From assembly GCA_038087015.1 (NCBI GenBank), contig JASBNA010000011.1, positions 806,001-870,000 on the forward strand: a DNA stretch of 64,000 nucleotides, in the 5' to 3' direction. A program made the translations under genes and the position numbers. This DNA comes from Cerrena zonata. Its lineage: Eukaryota; Basidiomycota; Agaricomycetes; Polyporales; Cerrenaceae. This document shows, in pieces, positions 34,669 to 48,988 of the stretch; position 1 is the first letter of the stretch, and each line of letters begins with the position of its first letter. The notes beneath the pieces were generated by a model. That model was not told the DNA's origin and ran no database searches. It saw only the letters and a program-made list of their open reading frames with translations.

Positions 34669-37030
34669 CTATCGAACTGTTACTTCGATCTCAGACTTCT
34701 GCGCCTCCTCTTTCGCTACATCAACCTCTTCTTGTCTCTTCTCAAGAGATCTCATCTCGACCGCTTCGCTGTCAATTTTGAGACTATCCCTCTCTTTGTT
34801 ACCACCAGCAAGTACTACTCTTCGCAGCCCCAAGCAGAGAATGATTTGAACAACAGCAATCCCAGCAAGTATCTTAAAGCCCAGTTGGAACGCATGAACG
34901 TATGCCGTGACGACGAAAGAAGCTAATCTGGGATTCTTGGAAGCTGCGACAGCGTCGTTGATTTGAGGGATGGTGCTGGCTCCGACTAACGATCTCAATT
35001 TCATACGAAATGTGTTATTAATCACTATGGTAAAGTCAGTAAGGATTTGACGTAGACCGATTAGACGACATACCTGTTCCGATGATACCTACACCAAGCA
35101 CACCTCCCAGGTTAGGTGTTGCACTAATCAGAGCGGTAACGGTAGGGAGCAGATCAGCTGTCAAACCGACTTGACCTATGACGAGAGATAATTGTGTTCC
35201 CTAGTATTGCTCGCGTCAGTTCACAGGTCAAACAAAAGGAAGGCAACACTACTGACCCCGCCAAACCCGAAGCCGCAGATGAGAGAATAACCAACGATCT
35301 GCCCGATTGAACTCTTTTCGGTGAGGGTCGACATGAGGCCTTCGCCGACTGGAAGGATTATGAGAGCACCAAGGAATAGAGGTCGCGCCCAGCCAGTTCT
35401 CTCTGAGATGTAGCTGCATAAAATGCTTGATATGGCTGCCATAAGGAGGAAAGGGATGACTAATGCTGCCGCAAGAACTTCCGTTTGCCCAGTAACTTGC
35501 AGGAAAACTAACGAGAAAAATGTATGAGCACTGGATAAATGTAGTGATATGTAGAGCCTACTTGGTACGTAGAAAGTCTGTCGCAAGATATTAGGACTTT
35601 TAGATCACCCAATAGCATTAAATTTTGACTCACGGTGGCAAACAAATGGAAGAAGAGCAAGCAGCGAACGGCTGTAGGACGTATTAACGTTAATAGCTGC
35701 CAGTGTGTGACAATAATCTCTCGATATAAAGCCACATACCCGAGATGATAGGGACGTTTCTCCACTTCAGACTAGAGAACAGCCCCATCGGTACCACTGG
35801 ATAGGTCGCGGAACGTTCTGCAAAGACAAAGGCACAGAAAGCACCACCAGCACCGGCGAAGAGTCCAATGATGGTAGGTGACTTCCATGGACGTGCTTCA
35901 CCTCCCAAGTTCAGGGCAACGATCAGTAATGTGAGACTGATGATTAGTAGTGTCATGCCCATGACATCTAGGCTCCGCATCGCAGACCGGAAATTTAACG
36001 ACTGAGAGGGCGTCCGTCGAAGATGAACAAGAAATATGAGTGCTAATGTGACTGAAAAGATGGGTCAGGGACCCTGCCTTTCCGATGGACAACAAGTAAG
36101 CTTACTAATAGGTCCGAAGGGGGCATTGAAGAGAAATCTGTCGAAGAAAGTCTCAGCTAAGACAGCAGGATTGTATGAACTTCTCCACAACATACATCCA
36201 CCTCCAGTGTCCAGACTTTGTGAAAGCGCCTCCTACAATTGGTCCAACCGAGTCGGCTATGATGAAGACAAAGTTGATCAAGTTCAAATAAGATCCTCTC
36301 TGACGTTCATGCGTGAGCTCTTAGGGATAGAGTCAGTCGAGGCTCTCAGGCTCGATGAGTAGATCGTGAAATTGACTGACGTGAAACAATAATTGTCGAC
36401 AGGGCTAAGAGACCGGCACCTCCAACACCACTAATCAATCTTCCTGCGACCAGTTGAGGCAAGCGTTTTGCTGTTCCTGCGATGACGTTGCCTATGATGA
36501 AAATCCATACTCCGGCAAGCAGCATCCTTTTAGTTCCGAAGACATCCTGGCAAAGATACGTCAGATGCTGGCAATCTTCGTGACAATTGACTGACCGAAA
36601 GTCGACCGGTGATAGGTTGAACTACCGTCGTAGTCAAGAGGTAGGAAGTTGTAATCCATGTCAGAGATCCGGTAGCCTTTACACCAACTCCAATGTCGGA
36701 AACAGTGGTTGAAACAATGGTCTGTTCTATGGAAGTGATGGTTTATCAGATACAAGCTGAAGAGATTCGATGTCATCATCCTGCCGTTCATACCTATGGC
36801 ATATATGAAAACACAAGAGCCCAGACTACGTCGAACAACTCATTCAGAACGATTTCTGACAGAAGAATATACTCTGTATACCTGAGCAAAATGATGGCTA
36901 CTCGAGCCCTAGACATATTGTCAAACTTTTCGGGTTGACGTTCCATATTTTCATCCGTAGTTGGAATGACCTCAGCGGTTTGGTCGACTGGGGCGACCAT
37001 GCTTGAAGTCGTGATATTGGAAATGGTCAA
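34669..37030 (-). CDS. DHA2-type MFS multidrug transporter (14 helices)
   Basis: A proton antiporter of the drug:H+ antiporter 2 family, expected in the plasma membrane, exporting toxic compounds or secondary metabolites. Read from ATG 37030, a hydrophilic head (about 40 residues) leads into helix 1, which is built from several small exons (RARVAIIL, then GSCVFIYAIEQTIVSTTVSDIG). TWITTSYLLTTTVVQPITGRLS carries the motif A/B region, and RLISGVGGAGLLALSTIIVSQLT is typical of the family. Later exons hold WRNVPIISGM, YISERTGWARPLFLGALII and GGVLGVGIIGTVINNTFR, and the Lys/Glu-rich C-terminal tail ends at 34669. Introns are numerous and short. The gene shares a 391-base divergent promoter region with cytosine deaminase. 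Substrate unknown. Confidence 0.92.
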
Positions 37031-37421
37031 CTTGAGTCAGAGTTAACGACCACAATCAAATTTCAAATTTCTGTATCAAAGACTATAACGGAAGACCAAG
37101 TCCGTTGATCCCCGCTTGAAAGTTGCATCTAAGGCGCTTGCCTTTTTTGGTCTGTCCAAAGTTCACCGTGACGTTCAATCTCATGGTCGATTAAATGTGG
37201 TCCATTTGCATGGCACTTAGAACTGGAGTTAACGTTCATCTATTGGACTCGTCCGAGTTTTATTCGCACCAACGCCAATTTTACTATTACTGGTCTGACT
37301 CTTATCGTAACTCCTTATCAAGTGGAAACAGACACGGCTAAACATATTTCCTGCCTGACCTCCTTCAAAGATCCAGAAAAGTCGAGATGGGAAGCCAGAA
37401 CCTTACTTTTGACCGACCACC
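37031..37421. promoter_or_regulatory. Divergent promoter (DHA2 transporter / cytosine deaminase)
   Basis: Only 391 bases separate the two divergent start codons, so both core promoters must fit here. No operator-like repeat was recognised. Confidence 0.5.
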
Positions 37422-38130
37422 ATGACCGCATACGAACTCGCTGACCAGCTGGGCATGACCGCCGCCATCTTGGAGGCACAGAAAGGGGTCAAGGAAGGCG
37501 GCATTCCTATAGGGTCTGCTCTTGTTCACCATGGAGATGAAACAGTGGGCCCGCAGGTCTTGGGATCTGGCCATAACAGGCGAATTCAAAAATCTTCCCC
37601 GACGTTACATGGAGAGATGGATGCCTTGGAAATTGCCGGAAGACAGAAAGCTGAAGTCTACCGTAATTCTACTATGGTGCGTTTAGGTATAACCCTAAAC
37701 TCAACCGCCGGGCGATGGCGAGAATGTGGTCTTCTTGGCATCATACAAGATCTAACATGTACCTTTTGTGAACTCCGCATTCAGTATACCACGTTAAGGT
37801 ATGATACCCTGCATATCTCAAAGTGGAGCGAAATGATACTAACCCAAACCGCACCGTGTTAGTCCATGCAGTATGTGCACTGGCGCGATTCTACTGTATC
37901 GCATACCTCGCGTTGTGATCGGAGAAAACCATAATTTCCGCGGGGAAGAAGATCTCCTACGCAGCCGTGGTGTAGAAGTGATAGTCCTCGATAACAAAGA
38001 ATGTCACGATATGATGAAGACCTTCATTGAAACACGCCCGGAGGTTTGTCAAGCAACGTTATCTGCATAGTTTAAGAGTGCTAAATCTCGTATCTAGGAA
38101 TGGAATGAGGATATAGGCGAAAAAGAATAA
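37422..38130 (+). CDS. FCY1: Cytosine deaminase
   Basis: Cytosolic pyrimidine-salvage enzyme that deaminates cytosine to uracil and, in fungi, also converts 5-fluorocytosine. Four exons (37422-37676, 37785-37798, 37863-38043, 38098-38130) add to 483 bases, 160 residues, nearly the length of yeast Fcy1. The zinc site is complete: His and the catalytic Glu in TLHGEMDALE, and two Cys in LSPCSMCTGAI. GENHNFRGEEDLL matches the substrate loop, and the C-terminus EWNEDIGE matches the yeast tail. That tail appears only if the last intron is removed. Exon 2 is just 14 bases (encoding YTTL plus part of a Ser codon boundary), so automated models may miss it. The gene is intact. Confidence 0.96.
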
Positions 38131-38320
38131 TACACCAGAATCTGCATAGGGTAATAGTAGAATGCTGTTTACATGTTGTACAACCCGGAAACTATACGCG
38201 TGTGTAATCGAAAGCTATCAACAAGAACAATAAAGAACCAGCATAACAAAGTCGACAGAGCATTAGACACAATGTAGGTAATGTCCAAGAAAAAAGAAAG
38301 CCCGGAGCACTAACACCAAG
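38131..38320. terminator. Shared 3' region of two convergent genes
   Basis: Only 190 bases lie between the convergent stops of FCY1 and the WOPR gene, so the transcripts probably overlap or end back to back. The stretch is AT-rich with AATAA-like runs. Confidence 0.4.
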
Positions 38321-39798
38321 TCACACACACGGCGTATACTGGCCAGCATATACGTGCCCTGACGGAGCGATGGTGTTGTAAGAGTACATGGGCGTGTGCT
38401 GCATAGCACCAAACTGGTACGACGAGGGTTGCGATGAAGGCATCATAGCGTCCCAATCGGCGACGAAGTTCCACTGGTGGCCCGAAAGGTGATCCCAGTA
38501 TACGTCTTCTACTAATGACCCATAGCTCGAAGCGGGTGAGCAGGACGAAGGCGATGGTGACAATGAAGAGCTTAGAGACGAGGAGGGAGAAACGGGAGAA
38601 GCCGTAGATGGGGACAGGCTAGGGGAGGTTGGAGATGGTACTTGGTAAGGCCAAGGATAAGTAACTTTGAGAGAGGCTGGGTGGGGGGCTTCGGCTGTTG
38701 CGGAGTGGGTAGTAGGGTGGCGGCTTGTAAGGTGACGAGAGATGGTACGTCTAGTATCACGACGATCGTATGGCTTATAAGCCTTTTGAACGGTAGAACG
38801 TTCTGCGGTTTGGCGAGGACAATGCTTTGGTGCGGACGTACCCCCAAGGAGGGAAGAGGAGGGGATGAGTTTCTCGGATGGTGTGGATCGAGTAGAAGTA
38901 TTTGAAGGCGGCGGGCTCATGGTAATGTGTACCCATTTAATACCACCACCATTGGGATAGAGGGGATCGGTGGAGATGGCATCGTCGAATTCACCACTAT
39001 AACGAACGATTTTAGTGAAGACCAAATGAATGAAAGACGGTGGAGTGCTTACACAAAAACACGTTTCCCTTCTTGGTCGATCTTTGTGTGAGGAGGTTGT
39101 CGTAACTTGGAGACGTTGACAAGTACCTCTGGGCTTATTTCAATATCACGAAGGATGGGTATACTTGAAGGTGTTTGGAGTGCCCCGGATCGCACGTCGG
39201 AAGGGTCGTAGTATGATACAAGATGATGGACTATCCCATCAATCCTCAACGATATTGTCTACGACATGCAGGATCAGGTTATGGACGAGATGAAGGACGA
39301 GAAACATCGAACAAACCTTTTTCATCAGACCGTTGGTCTTGAGCCCATGGCCTTTGCTCCAGCTACCATAGATAGCCTTCTCGAGCTCCGCGTCGTGGTC
39401 TTTGGACGCATTCTTAGGCAACCGAATGTCAGAGCATGCATACGGCGTTTCTGACGTTATTTGTATGTCCTCTCGCTCACGGTAGATCATCTTACAGATT
39501 GTGTTACTCGTTGGACAGCAAAGCTGATGATGAGTGGACTTACAAAGTTGCCTAACATGCGAGAGGCAGACCACAAGAACGGGTCGGTCCAACGTTTGAT
39601 ACCGCTCTCCTCTTCTGTGAAGACGAGAACGACACCGCTTTGTATGATGTTTCGTTTCTCCGCATCGTGAAAGCGACGGGTTACACGAGGTATGAGACCT
39701 TTCCTAGCTGCTTCGAAGACGAGGAGAACGTCCTTCGTCGTCCTCAGCCAGCCACGGAACAATGTCTTTTCGGATCTAGTGCAATCTGACGAAGGCAT
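38321..39798 (-). CDS. Gti1/Pac2 (WOPR) family transcription factor
   Basis: WOPR proteins (Wor1, Ryp1, Gti1, Pac2) are fungal master regulators of morphology and development. The conserved N-terminal box is in exon 1 (ARKGLIPRVTRRFHDAEKR, then TEEESGIKRWTD and LWSASRMLGNF). The second box is in SWSKGHGLKTNGLMKK, followed after an intron by DGIVHHLVSYYDPSDVRSG. The intron before it begins right after AAC TTT at about 39546. A splice at about 39050 joins the WOPR box to a Ser/Pro-rich, probably disordered C-terminal half ending in GHVYAGQYTPCV. Length, about 400 residues, is normal. Basidiomycetes usually carry one Gti1-like and one Pac2-like paralogue, and I cannot tell which this is. Upstream is a 1.7-kb gene-free region, typical of a heavily regulated developmental gene. 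Confidence 0.92.
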
Positions 39799-41495
39799 GG
39801 TGGATGGCGCAAATTGAGTAGGTACGATTGCTGAGGGGCGCGGAATGGGAAAAATCCCCGATTAAAAGTGAGGAAGCGATGAACGAGCTGCTGGATATTA
39901 AAAGGGTGCCCAGCCCGAAACGCTTGCTACCAGACCAGGCGAGTTGCATTCATACTATTTTAGAGAAAACCAATAAGAACAAGGGCGGTTTCTTCTGATC
40001 CCTTGCCATGATCTCCCGAAGTCCTCTAGCACGAAGCGAGATCTAGGGCAGGGGTGTTTAGACTGTTCTTTGTGGGCGCACCGTGGGAGCCCGAAGTTCT
40101 GGACTCGTTTCGCCTTGACAAGTAGTCCGGTGAATTGCTTGTGGGGTTATGTTGTGACCACTTTCTTCACTTGGTTACATTGTCCTTGAGGCATCGCCTC
40201 GAGTCACATTCACGATTTTTACAATTCAGTCACCGGGTACGATTGGATGCGAGGATCCTCGTGTTAGACCGTGATTATGGAAGGACTGAGTGGGGCAATA
40301 CAAAAGTACCTCAGTAACTGGGGGCCGTTTGTGAACCAGCATGAGGGATAACCCTGGTATGACGATGTGCTGTCTCACCATGCGCATCTCGACCGAGGTC
40401 TCCAGGGGCGCCGGTTCCTGGAGTGTGATGACCGGCAAGTCAACGGATGTTTGTAAGTCGGGAGAAGAACCACAATACGACTAGGACAAAGGACAAGGCA
40501 TGCTGTAAAAGACACACGTAAACGTCTCGCAGGCGAGGAGTTGAATACCAAAACCCCGTTGTCGCTGAGCTTCTACGTGAAGGTGGCGGCAAACGTGGGG
40601 CACGAAAAGGTGCACATGAGCCAAGAAACCGGGCTAGAGATAATATTCGCTCTCAGCTGCGCCGCGCACATCTGCGAAATATCTGTCTATTCCATATCAG
40701 ACGACGGTATGGATACCAGAAAGGAGCGGTTTTTGCGATGAGGTTCCGCGACGGTTAAAGCAGCGTACGGCGCTCATCACTACCAGCAACGACGATCGAG
40801 CTAACCGGCCCCGACACGGTTCCACAGAAACATAGCATATGAGGTAGCCAATTAGACCTTGTATGGTATGCATCAAACGGGGTAACTTCTGGTAGGCTTC
40901 TCCAAGCCTGGATGTTGGGCTTCCACACCGGGAAAGGTTCAGATTGCCACCGTAAATTGATTTGGATTAATGCGAAGGAATCGGAAAATGGTTTCAACCA
41001 GCTTCGATCTTCTAGGTAAGTGAAGTGTATGATAAAGGACCTATTTGTTACCGCCGGCAGACTCCAGAGAAGCGAAGACCGTTGCCACCATGCTCGACAT
41101 GTCCAGCATACAATGATGAGCAGAGAAATTGCTTGGGTAGCATCACTGGCACATTATTCCGAAGCAGGAATACCACAAGGCCCAGATAGAAACTGCTGCG
41201 TAATCGAACAATTGTCCTTACGCGGTCGGCAGCCGTGCTCGAGCTTCAGACAATGTTTAGACTGAAACTAGTCCGTGTCAGAGATCTCTGTGTCAAAGAG
41301 CAGTTGGGAGGGATCACAAGTACAAGGAGAGAGACGAATGTGTTCAAGAACGAAAAAGCTTGGATGACGGAAAATGCTATTTGGGAAGGTGTTTCGCACG
41401 CCGCAGACGGTAGTGTCGTTGACGCCGCCAACTGCCAACACCGTCTTCATCTTTGTTATTCTCTCTCTGCAAAGTAACTCTTCTACTCTCTAATA
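39799..41495. other. Long divergent intergenic region upstream of the WOPR gene
   Basis: About 1.7 kb with no supported gene; short frames occur on both strands but lack motifs. Its left part is the WOPR promoter, and long upstream regions are common for such regulators. Its last 100 bases are the promoter of the tiny gene at 41496. Confidence 0.5.
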
Positions 41496-41726
41496 ATGGC
41501 CAGACGTTCCGCACCTCCAAATGCCGGCCCCGCCTACTACGGTGCACCCACCCAACGTCGCCAGCTTAACGACCCTAACGAAACCGCCGTATCCCGATTC
41601 CTCCGCGAGGAGGTGTGGGCACCTGATAAGCTGCCAGGGAACATCAACATCCTGACCGGCGTCGCGGTTTTCCTTGGAGGGATCTTTGCTATGAGGAATT
41701 GGGGCGATATGATAGTCACCATCTGA
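41496..41726 (+). CDS. Small single-helix membrane protein, possibly a TOM-complex subunit
   Basis: A single-exon frame of 76 residues. A polar, basic N-terminal half is followed by a short amphipathic segment (VSRFLREEVW) and one hydrophobic helix near the C-terminus (INILTGVAVFLGGIFAMRNWG). This tail-anchored layout resembles small mitochondrial outer-membrane translocase subunits such as Tom6, but sequence identity cannot be judged here. The codon pattern is strongly C-ending, unlike surrounding DNA, and the start is preceded by a pyrimidine-rich leader (TCTTCTACTCTC). Coding potential is therefore credible even though the protein is tiny. The function is tentative. Confidence 0.7.
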   Translation: MARRSAPPNAGPAYYGAPTQRRQLNDPNETAVSRFLREEVWAPDKLPGNINILTGVAVFLGGIFAMRNWGDMIVTI

Positions 41727-43083
41727 GGTGGACGAGGTTGGGAAGATGATGATGACGTAGTCTTATGTTTCCTTCCACAAAAAGTGTGAGTATAATTTTC
41801 GCTTTGAGGGCACAGATGAGTGACTGAACTTGGACTAGTGCATCTTGCTGGTAGCACGTCTACCGGTCAGCAGACATTGTTTGCTACGATAACACCCCAC
41901 TACCATACATGCGTCATTCCGATACTCACGCACACCCAGTATCTTTACACCCTCTGTAATTTATCTCGCCGCTCACCGCTCTCGAACACTTTTTTTGCTT
42001 CATACAATCTTAGTGAGCTTGCTTCATCAGAAAGCCATATTGTCTGGATGCTTCACTTCGGCTTGGTTTTGGACCAATCCGAATCGAAGTTCCCATAAGG
42101 TGCAACGGGTCTGAGATAGTGGATTGTCCCTGAATGTTGCTAATCTCTTGATCTTATACAGCTTTGGGAATCACTTTTGCCCATTTGGCATCGTACATTA
42201 GCACACCACTTTTTGAATCCGTAGACTGGCCCTGGTTTAAGAGGTCGGTAATCTCCGAGGCTGTTGCTGCCTCAATGAAGTACAATTTATTGCAGTCTCA
42301 CCAATTATGACCCTTCATATACCAAACGTATGTCGATCATATACTATCATACCTATATTGGCATCTATTGGCACATGCACGCGCACCGTGCAACTGTCTC
42401 TCTTCCCGTTAATCTTGGTTCAGCCAATGAGAGCTGAGACGAATTTACAGGTTCTCATTGGGCCTAGCAAATTAAATACCAAGCGTTCTGTCGGGTTCAT
42501 AACATTCGCAATATGTCGTTATCACTTGGAGAATACTTCAGAATACTTCCTTGCAACCCGAAGTACGAGGCGGGAAGTTTTGCTCTTCTGACCTTTGGAA
42601 ATGTTATTCACGCGGTGTCGTTTATGTTCATGCAAGCTTGAGATCGACAAGCATACCTCGCTCCCAAAGTCATTCCCGTGAGACGGGATCGATATGGGAT
42701 TCTCGAACGCTCCATCGAACGTCAGTTGGGCACCCATACATTGGCGTTTGGTAGAAGTAGGGTACGAATTGAGATATCCTTTCTTGCAATCCACGTGTAT
42801 ATCTGCGGTGCGAACTGTGCCTCATCTCGGGCAGTCCGATGAGACACTCATCACGATTATCGCACTGTCTGACCTAACACCTGATAAATTCACGAGGCCC
42901 CGAATGTCTCGCAGTTTTCAGTACAGATTTAATCCTATTCGATGAGCATTCCAGGGTACAAAGCTAGTTATATAGAAGTACATAGCAACGATGTCCAAGT
43001 CGTGAGCAAAATCATACAAGAAAAGATCATTGTCCAAGTACCGCGCAGTGCACATACCACCCAGACATTCTAGAACCCAACAT
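41727..43083. other. Convergent intergenic region
   Basis: About 1.4 kb between the 3' ends of the tiny membrane-protein gene and the glycosyltransferase-like gene. No gene is supported. Confidence 0.5.
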
Positions 43084-45081
43084 TCAATGCGAATCGGCAT
43101 CTGGACTTCCCCAACGCACGGTGCGTACTGCGCCATCATGCCAGTCCCGTACTCGTAGATTTGCGAGAGTCGAAAATGTGGATCGATCTGTTCCCACAAA
43201 GCCCTGGCCGGCAGATTGCACGTACGCGTCAACGATAACGGGGTACCTATAGAAGGATGTGTTTCAGTGACATATTATTAGTTGGTCTATTTCTGTTAGT
43301 ATGATGGGTCACTATGGGAAACGCACCATTCTCCATAATCTTCGGCCGTCTTCTCTTTATTGTGATCGATCCTGAGCCAGCCCATAGCCTTGACTTCGTC
43401 CCACCAACTTTCGTCCTGTTCGTCGCTAGTCATAATGACATGTTCGGCATGGATTCCTTTCCTTTCGAGAAGCTCCTTTTGAATCTCTTCCACTCGGATA
43501 GCAAATACAGATAGTGGAGCGAAGCAATTCAGACCGTTAGGCTCGTTGCACCAGTTAGAAAAATCACCATGACGAGCATGGATCGTGATGTGCTGTTGTG
43601 CAACGGTCAGTGATTGTGGTGGTGTTCATCAGCAACTGTGTGAGGTTTTTGAGTGAATGACAGGACATACGGGTGGAATTGGAGCGCCATCGGCGACACT
43701 GAGAGCCCGCCTTATAAACCCGTTTCCTATTTCCTCTACCTCCGATGTCCATCTGAAGTGTTTTTGAACCGCGCTCCACGATGGGTACACGTCGTTGCCA
43801 TACTCAAAAGGCTGTATATTGGATACACAGGTGTACGGTGAATGACTAGTTCAGCGAGGTCGACCGGAGGAAACATCATACCTGATCAACACAGACATAA
43901 AATAAGTAATCGAAACATAGCAACTGTTCATCTGGCGGTGTCGACGTTCCTGTGCGCATTCCTGGTTTGGTTTCCACGTCTGGAGAAGCTAAAGCCTTCG
44001 CACGACTGTCAGAAAAGGCGAGGGGCGCGAGCGCCCAAAATGAAGAGTGCGCATCATGAATGAACCCTGGGATGAGTTTCACGGATGACGGGGCGCGAGT
44101 ATATGATATGTCTACCCAGGAAAAATGGGATCGAGGATCGAGGATTGATATTGATGCGTTAGTATTATTAGAAAGGGATATTTATGTCGAGGTGAGATGA
44201 GCATCATTACGACTGAAGGAAATGGAGTCATACCTAGTGCGAGTATATCAGGATTTCGGCTGTTTCTGGGACCTTCGGATCGCATATCGTCCACTTCAAA
44301 GATGTTCCAGCATCCCAACGAATCAATTTCTTGACTCTCGAGATCTTTGACTTCCTGCCATTCTAGTACGGGTATGTTTAGGGCCCGGCGTAGCCGTGGC
44401 AGGTCAAAGATGGAGGAAAACGGAACAGGTTGGGGCCATTTGCCAATGTATGAATCCATCGGTGGAAGGATGGGAACGCGATTTGTGATAATGGCAAGGT
44501 ATATCAAATTACCCTGAACGTGTAAGATGCGCTTAGTTGGCCTCCGACAGGTAGTCTAAAGGGACTGACCAGAGTCATCACATCGTTCGCTTTTTTCATA
44601 GTTAGTATCAGGAACAAATCGCTACTAAGCGACGATTGTGCTTACTGAACCCAGATGAGATCCATGACGTGAGATAGCGAGTGTCGTTTCGCAAATTATC
44701 TGTCAAAAATACAACAATTCAACCTTCGTTTGGGCAGAATGAAGTCGGGGACCAACCTCTGAAATGTGGTGTAGGTGATCCGACCACCACCTGCGACAAA
44801 TCCAACGAAATATCACTCTTTAGATTGGCTACGACCTCTTGGGGCGGCCGTTCGAAAGGCCCTTTAGACAGGACCCATGTGGTTGCCTTGGGAGCAATGG
44901 TCTGCGAGAAAAGCACTAAAGTAAAGAACGCCCCTAAGATTAAGGCGATCCATTGCTTCGTGGTTAGTCTCGGGATGGTCATATTCCCTCCAGGCTTGCG
45001 AGGGGAAGAGAAGGAACACTGTCGGGAACGTGTCGTTGCCAGCGGTTTGGCCTCAGCAGAGCGACCTCTTGGTCGTGTCAT
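43084..45081 (-). CDS. Type II membrane O-fucosyltransferase-like protein
   Basis: From ATG 45081 a basic cytosolic head (TRPRGRSAEAKPLATT) precedes one signal-anchor helix (QWIALILGAFFTLVLFSQTIAP), the topology of a Golgi glycosyltransferase. Later exons contain NLIYLAIITNRVPILPP and RLRRALNIPVLEWQEVKDL, then a loop with PPDEQLLCFDYLFYV. Next come TIHARHGDFSNWC (an HxRxGDF-type sugar-nucleotide motif as in GDP-fucose O-fucosyltransferases), HVIMTSDEQDESWWDEV, and a last exon with VDAYVQSAGQGFVGTDRST ending in PDADSH at 43084. I recall this as a recurrent, usually unnamed Agaricomycete family with several copies per genome. The donor and acceptor are not known. At least six short introns are needed, and the frame holds at the ones checked. 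Confidence 0.82.
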
Positions 45082-47175
45082 AGAGCGAAGAAAGAAGGCT
45101 TCCCCGGCGTCGAAGAGGCGGGGGAAGACCGTCTTCCTCGTCGCACTAGAGCCGTTATTGCGGATAGAAGACCCCTGAATAGGTTGTCGTCACGTTCCAG
45201 GTGGTCATACGTAGGCCAGGACGTAACTCAAATTCCAGTCATCCATACATGAGCCCCATATATCCCTCTCTGACGTATTGAGCTGTAGCAATATCAGCAG
45301 GGTGGTAGTATGTAAGTTCATGAGCATTGCCAGAATATTGACGCACGTTAACGTTGTACTTCTTCGAATGAGTGGGTCGGTGATATCGAGACATTTCTGT
45401 TTTTCCTTTACTTATTCTGCAACAACTGTTGTATCTGCTTAATTCCGAAGTTTAGAGTGGTAGCGGCTTGAAGGGTATTTGTGTGCCCGTTTGAAACATG
45501 TCTTGAGTCCGACAATCTTACTAAACGTAAAGTGTTTTCTGGTGTCTATTGAAGTTTGTATGGCATTCTTGGGAACCCGGCCCGGAATGGACCAAGTTAC
45601 GCGTTACTGGTCACACGTTACCGGCAGTCATTCATGACACGGCCGCTGTCACAGTCTAGCGAACTTTTCACCGCTACCTCAAGCTCTCAGGTAGATAGTT
45701 CATCCACCTGTTGCTCTGGCTATGTATACCATATAGGATGTTGAATCTCGAGCGTTAGGCTTGGAAGAACGCCTCGGTCTGCATGGAGAGCTCGACGCAA
45801 TACCTTCTATGCAAACAAACAGTGCACCTTCGTGTTTCGAATGCGACACGGCGTAGTGCCGCCTTCCCAGGCCTGTCAACGAAAGCGATACAAATCAAGT
45901 TCCAGGTATGTAGAAAGCATTTATCATGACTCAGAGCAGCGCGTACAATAGGATCCAATGAAGCTCTCGATATTACAGCGGTATAATTAACAGATCCAGA
46001 CACGTTGGAGAAGGGGCGTAGACCGGCTCTCACACTGTTACTTTCAAAGTCGAGAAATTGGACCTGTACACGCCAGGCACCATGAGAACGGCTCCGAATA
46101 AGCTCTGGGTGGAGAGAGTTCGGTGCCTGGTTGTTCAATCCGACCGAAGGAAGTATTTCTCGGACTCCACTATTTCGAGGCATTCATGAATAATCAAAAA
46201 TACAAACTATACCAGAATGTCTACCGCTACATCCCACCGGAGACCGTTTTGTACGATCACAACCTGGGTCTTGGTAACTGGGCAAGGCGCTGGTATGTAT
46301 CCACGGATTCTTGCTGCACCGACATGTCTACTGCCAAAATTCCGGGTCGCAAACATTGGGAGGATCCTGGTATTTGGATCACTTCTCACATAAAGTATCC
46401 GGTGGTGTGTAACCAACGCCTGAATTCTGCTCCTAGGGAATGGTATGCACGATGCGTCGTGATGCTTTCGATCATTGTTCCGCATCTCCATGAAACCCTG
46501 GTGTTCTCCTGTGGACAGATCTCCTCACAACTTACCCAGGGACGGGAATGTTATCCCATGAGGTTTGTCTTATGGGGCAATAGCCTACGGCTAAGGACCC
46601 TGTCCATGGGTAATCTTCTTCTTCCGCTGTCTAATTGACAGACCCAAATCATTGACACTCCGAAGCGACTACGGTCGTCTTCAATGTACCTGTGTCCCGG
46701 GGAAATCCCGCCGCAACGGTGTGGGAACACTACTCGATTCCTTTCTGGATAACTCAGGTACAATGCCATCTGCGATTTTCAAACTGCAACGCGCCCTATA
46801 CGGCCTCGCCTGAAACGGCAGTGTAGACCTACGTCGACCTTCCAATTGGCGCTTGTATCACTTAGTCAAACAAGCAAGTCCTGATTCGAAACAACAGAAT
46901 TTGACATATCCTGTGAGGATAGTCGGACAATGACTGATAATTATTCCCTCGCGTTACCGCGCAGAGGCTACAGAACGAGATCCGTGATCTCAAAGTACAT
47001 TCCTATGTACCCTGGACGTCCTCCTGTTACCACGGATGTTGACGTCTAAGGCCAGGTCTTAAACGTATAAAGGTCCTAGAACAGGATGGGCATTCTCCAG
47101 TGCTCCTCTAGTCATTTGCATCATTCGCAGTAACTTCTTCGAGCCTCCACTTCAGGTTTCTCATCGACGAACAAA
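45082..47175. other. Intergenic region upstream of manganese peroxidase
   Basis: About 2.1 kb. Two overlapping frames (45755-46183 minus, 46123-46638 plus) have no recognisable domain and overlap head to tail, so neither is called. A short frame at 46772-46810 faintly resembles a Ty1/copia reverse-transcriptase motif (see findings). Confidence 0.45.
47066..47072 (+). promoter_or_regulatory. TATA box of the manganese peroxidase gene
   Basis: TATAAAG lies 104-110 bases upstream of the start codon, a usual arrangement for strongly inducible ligninolytic peroxidase genes. Confidence 0.55.

Positions 47176-48988
<1,813 letters not shown>

Noticed and set aside
26842..37030. A secondary-metabolite cluster formed by two MFS genes and the flavin monooxygenase
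   Set aside because: There is no backbone synthase (PKS, NRPS, terpene) or dedicated regulator nearby, and housekeeping genes are interleaved.
45755..46638. Two overlapping frames of 142 and 171 codons
   Set aside because: Opposite strands overlapping at their ends, no recognisable domain and no intron pattern. Kept as intergenic.
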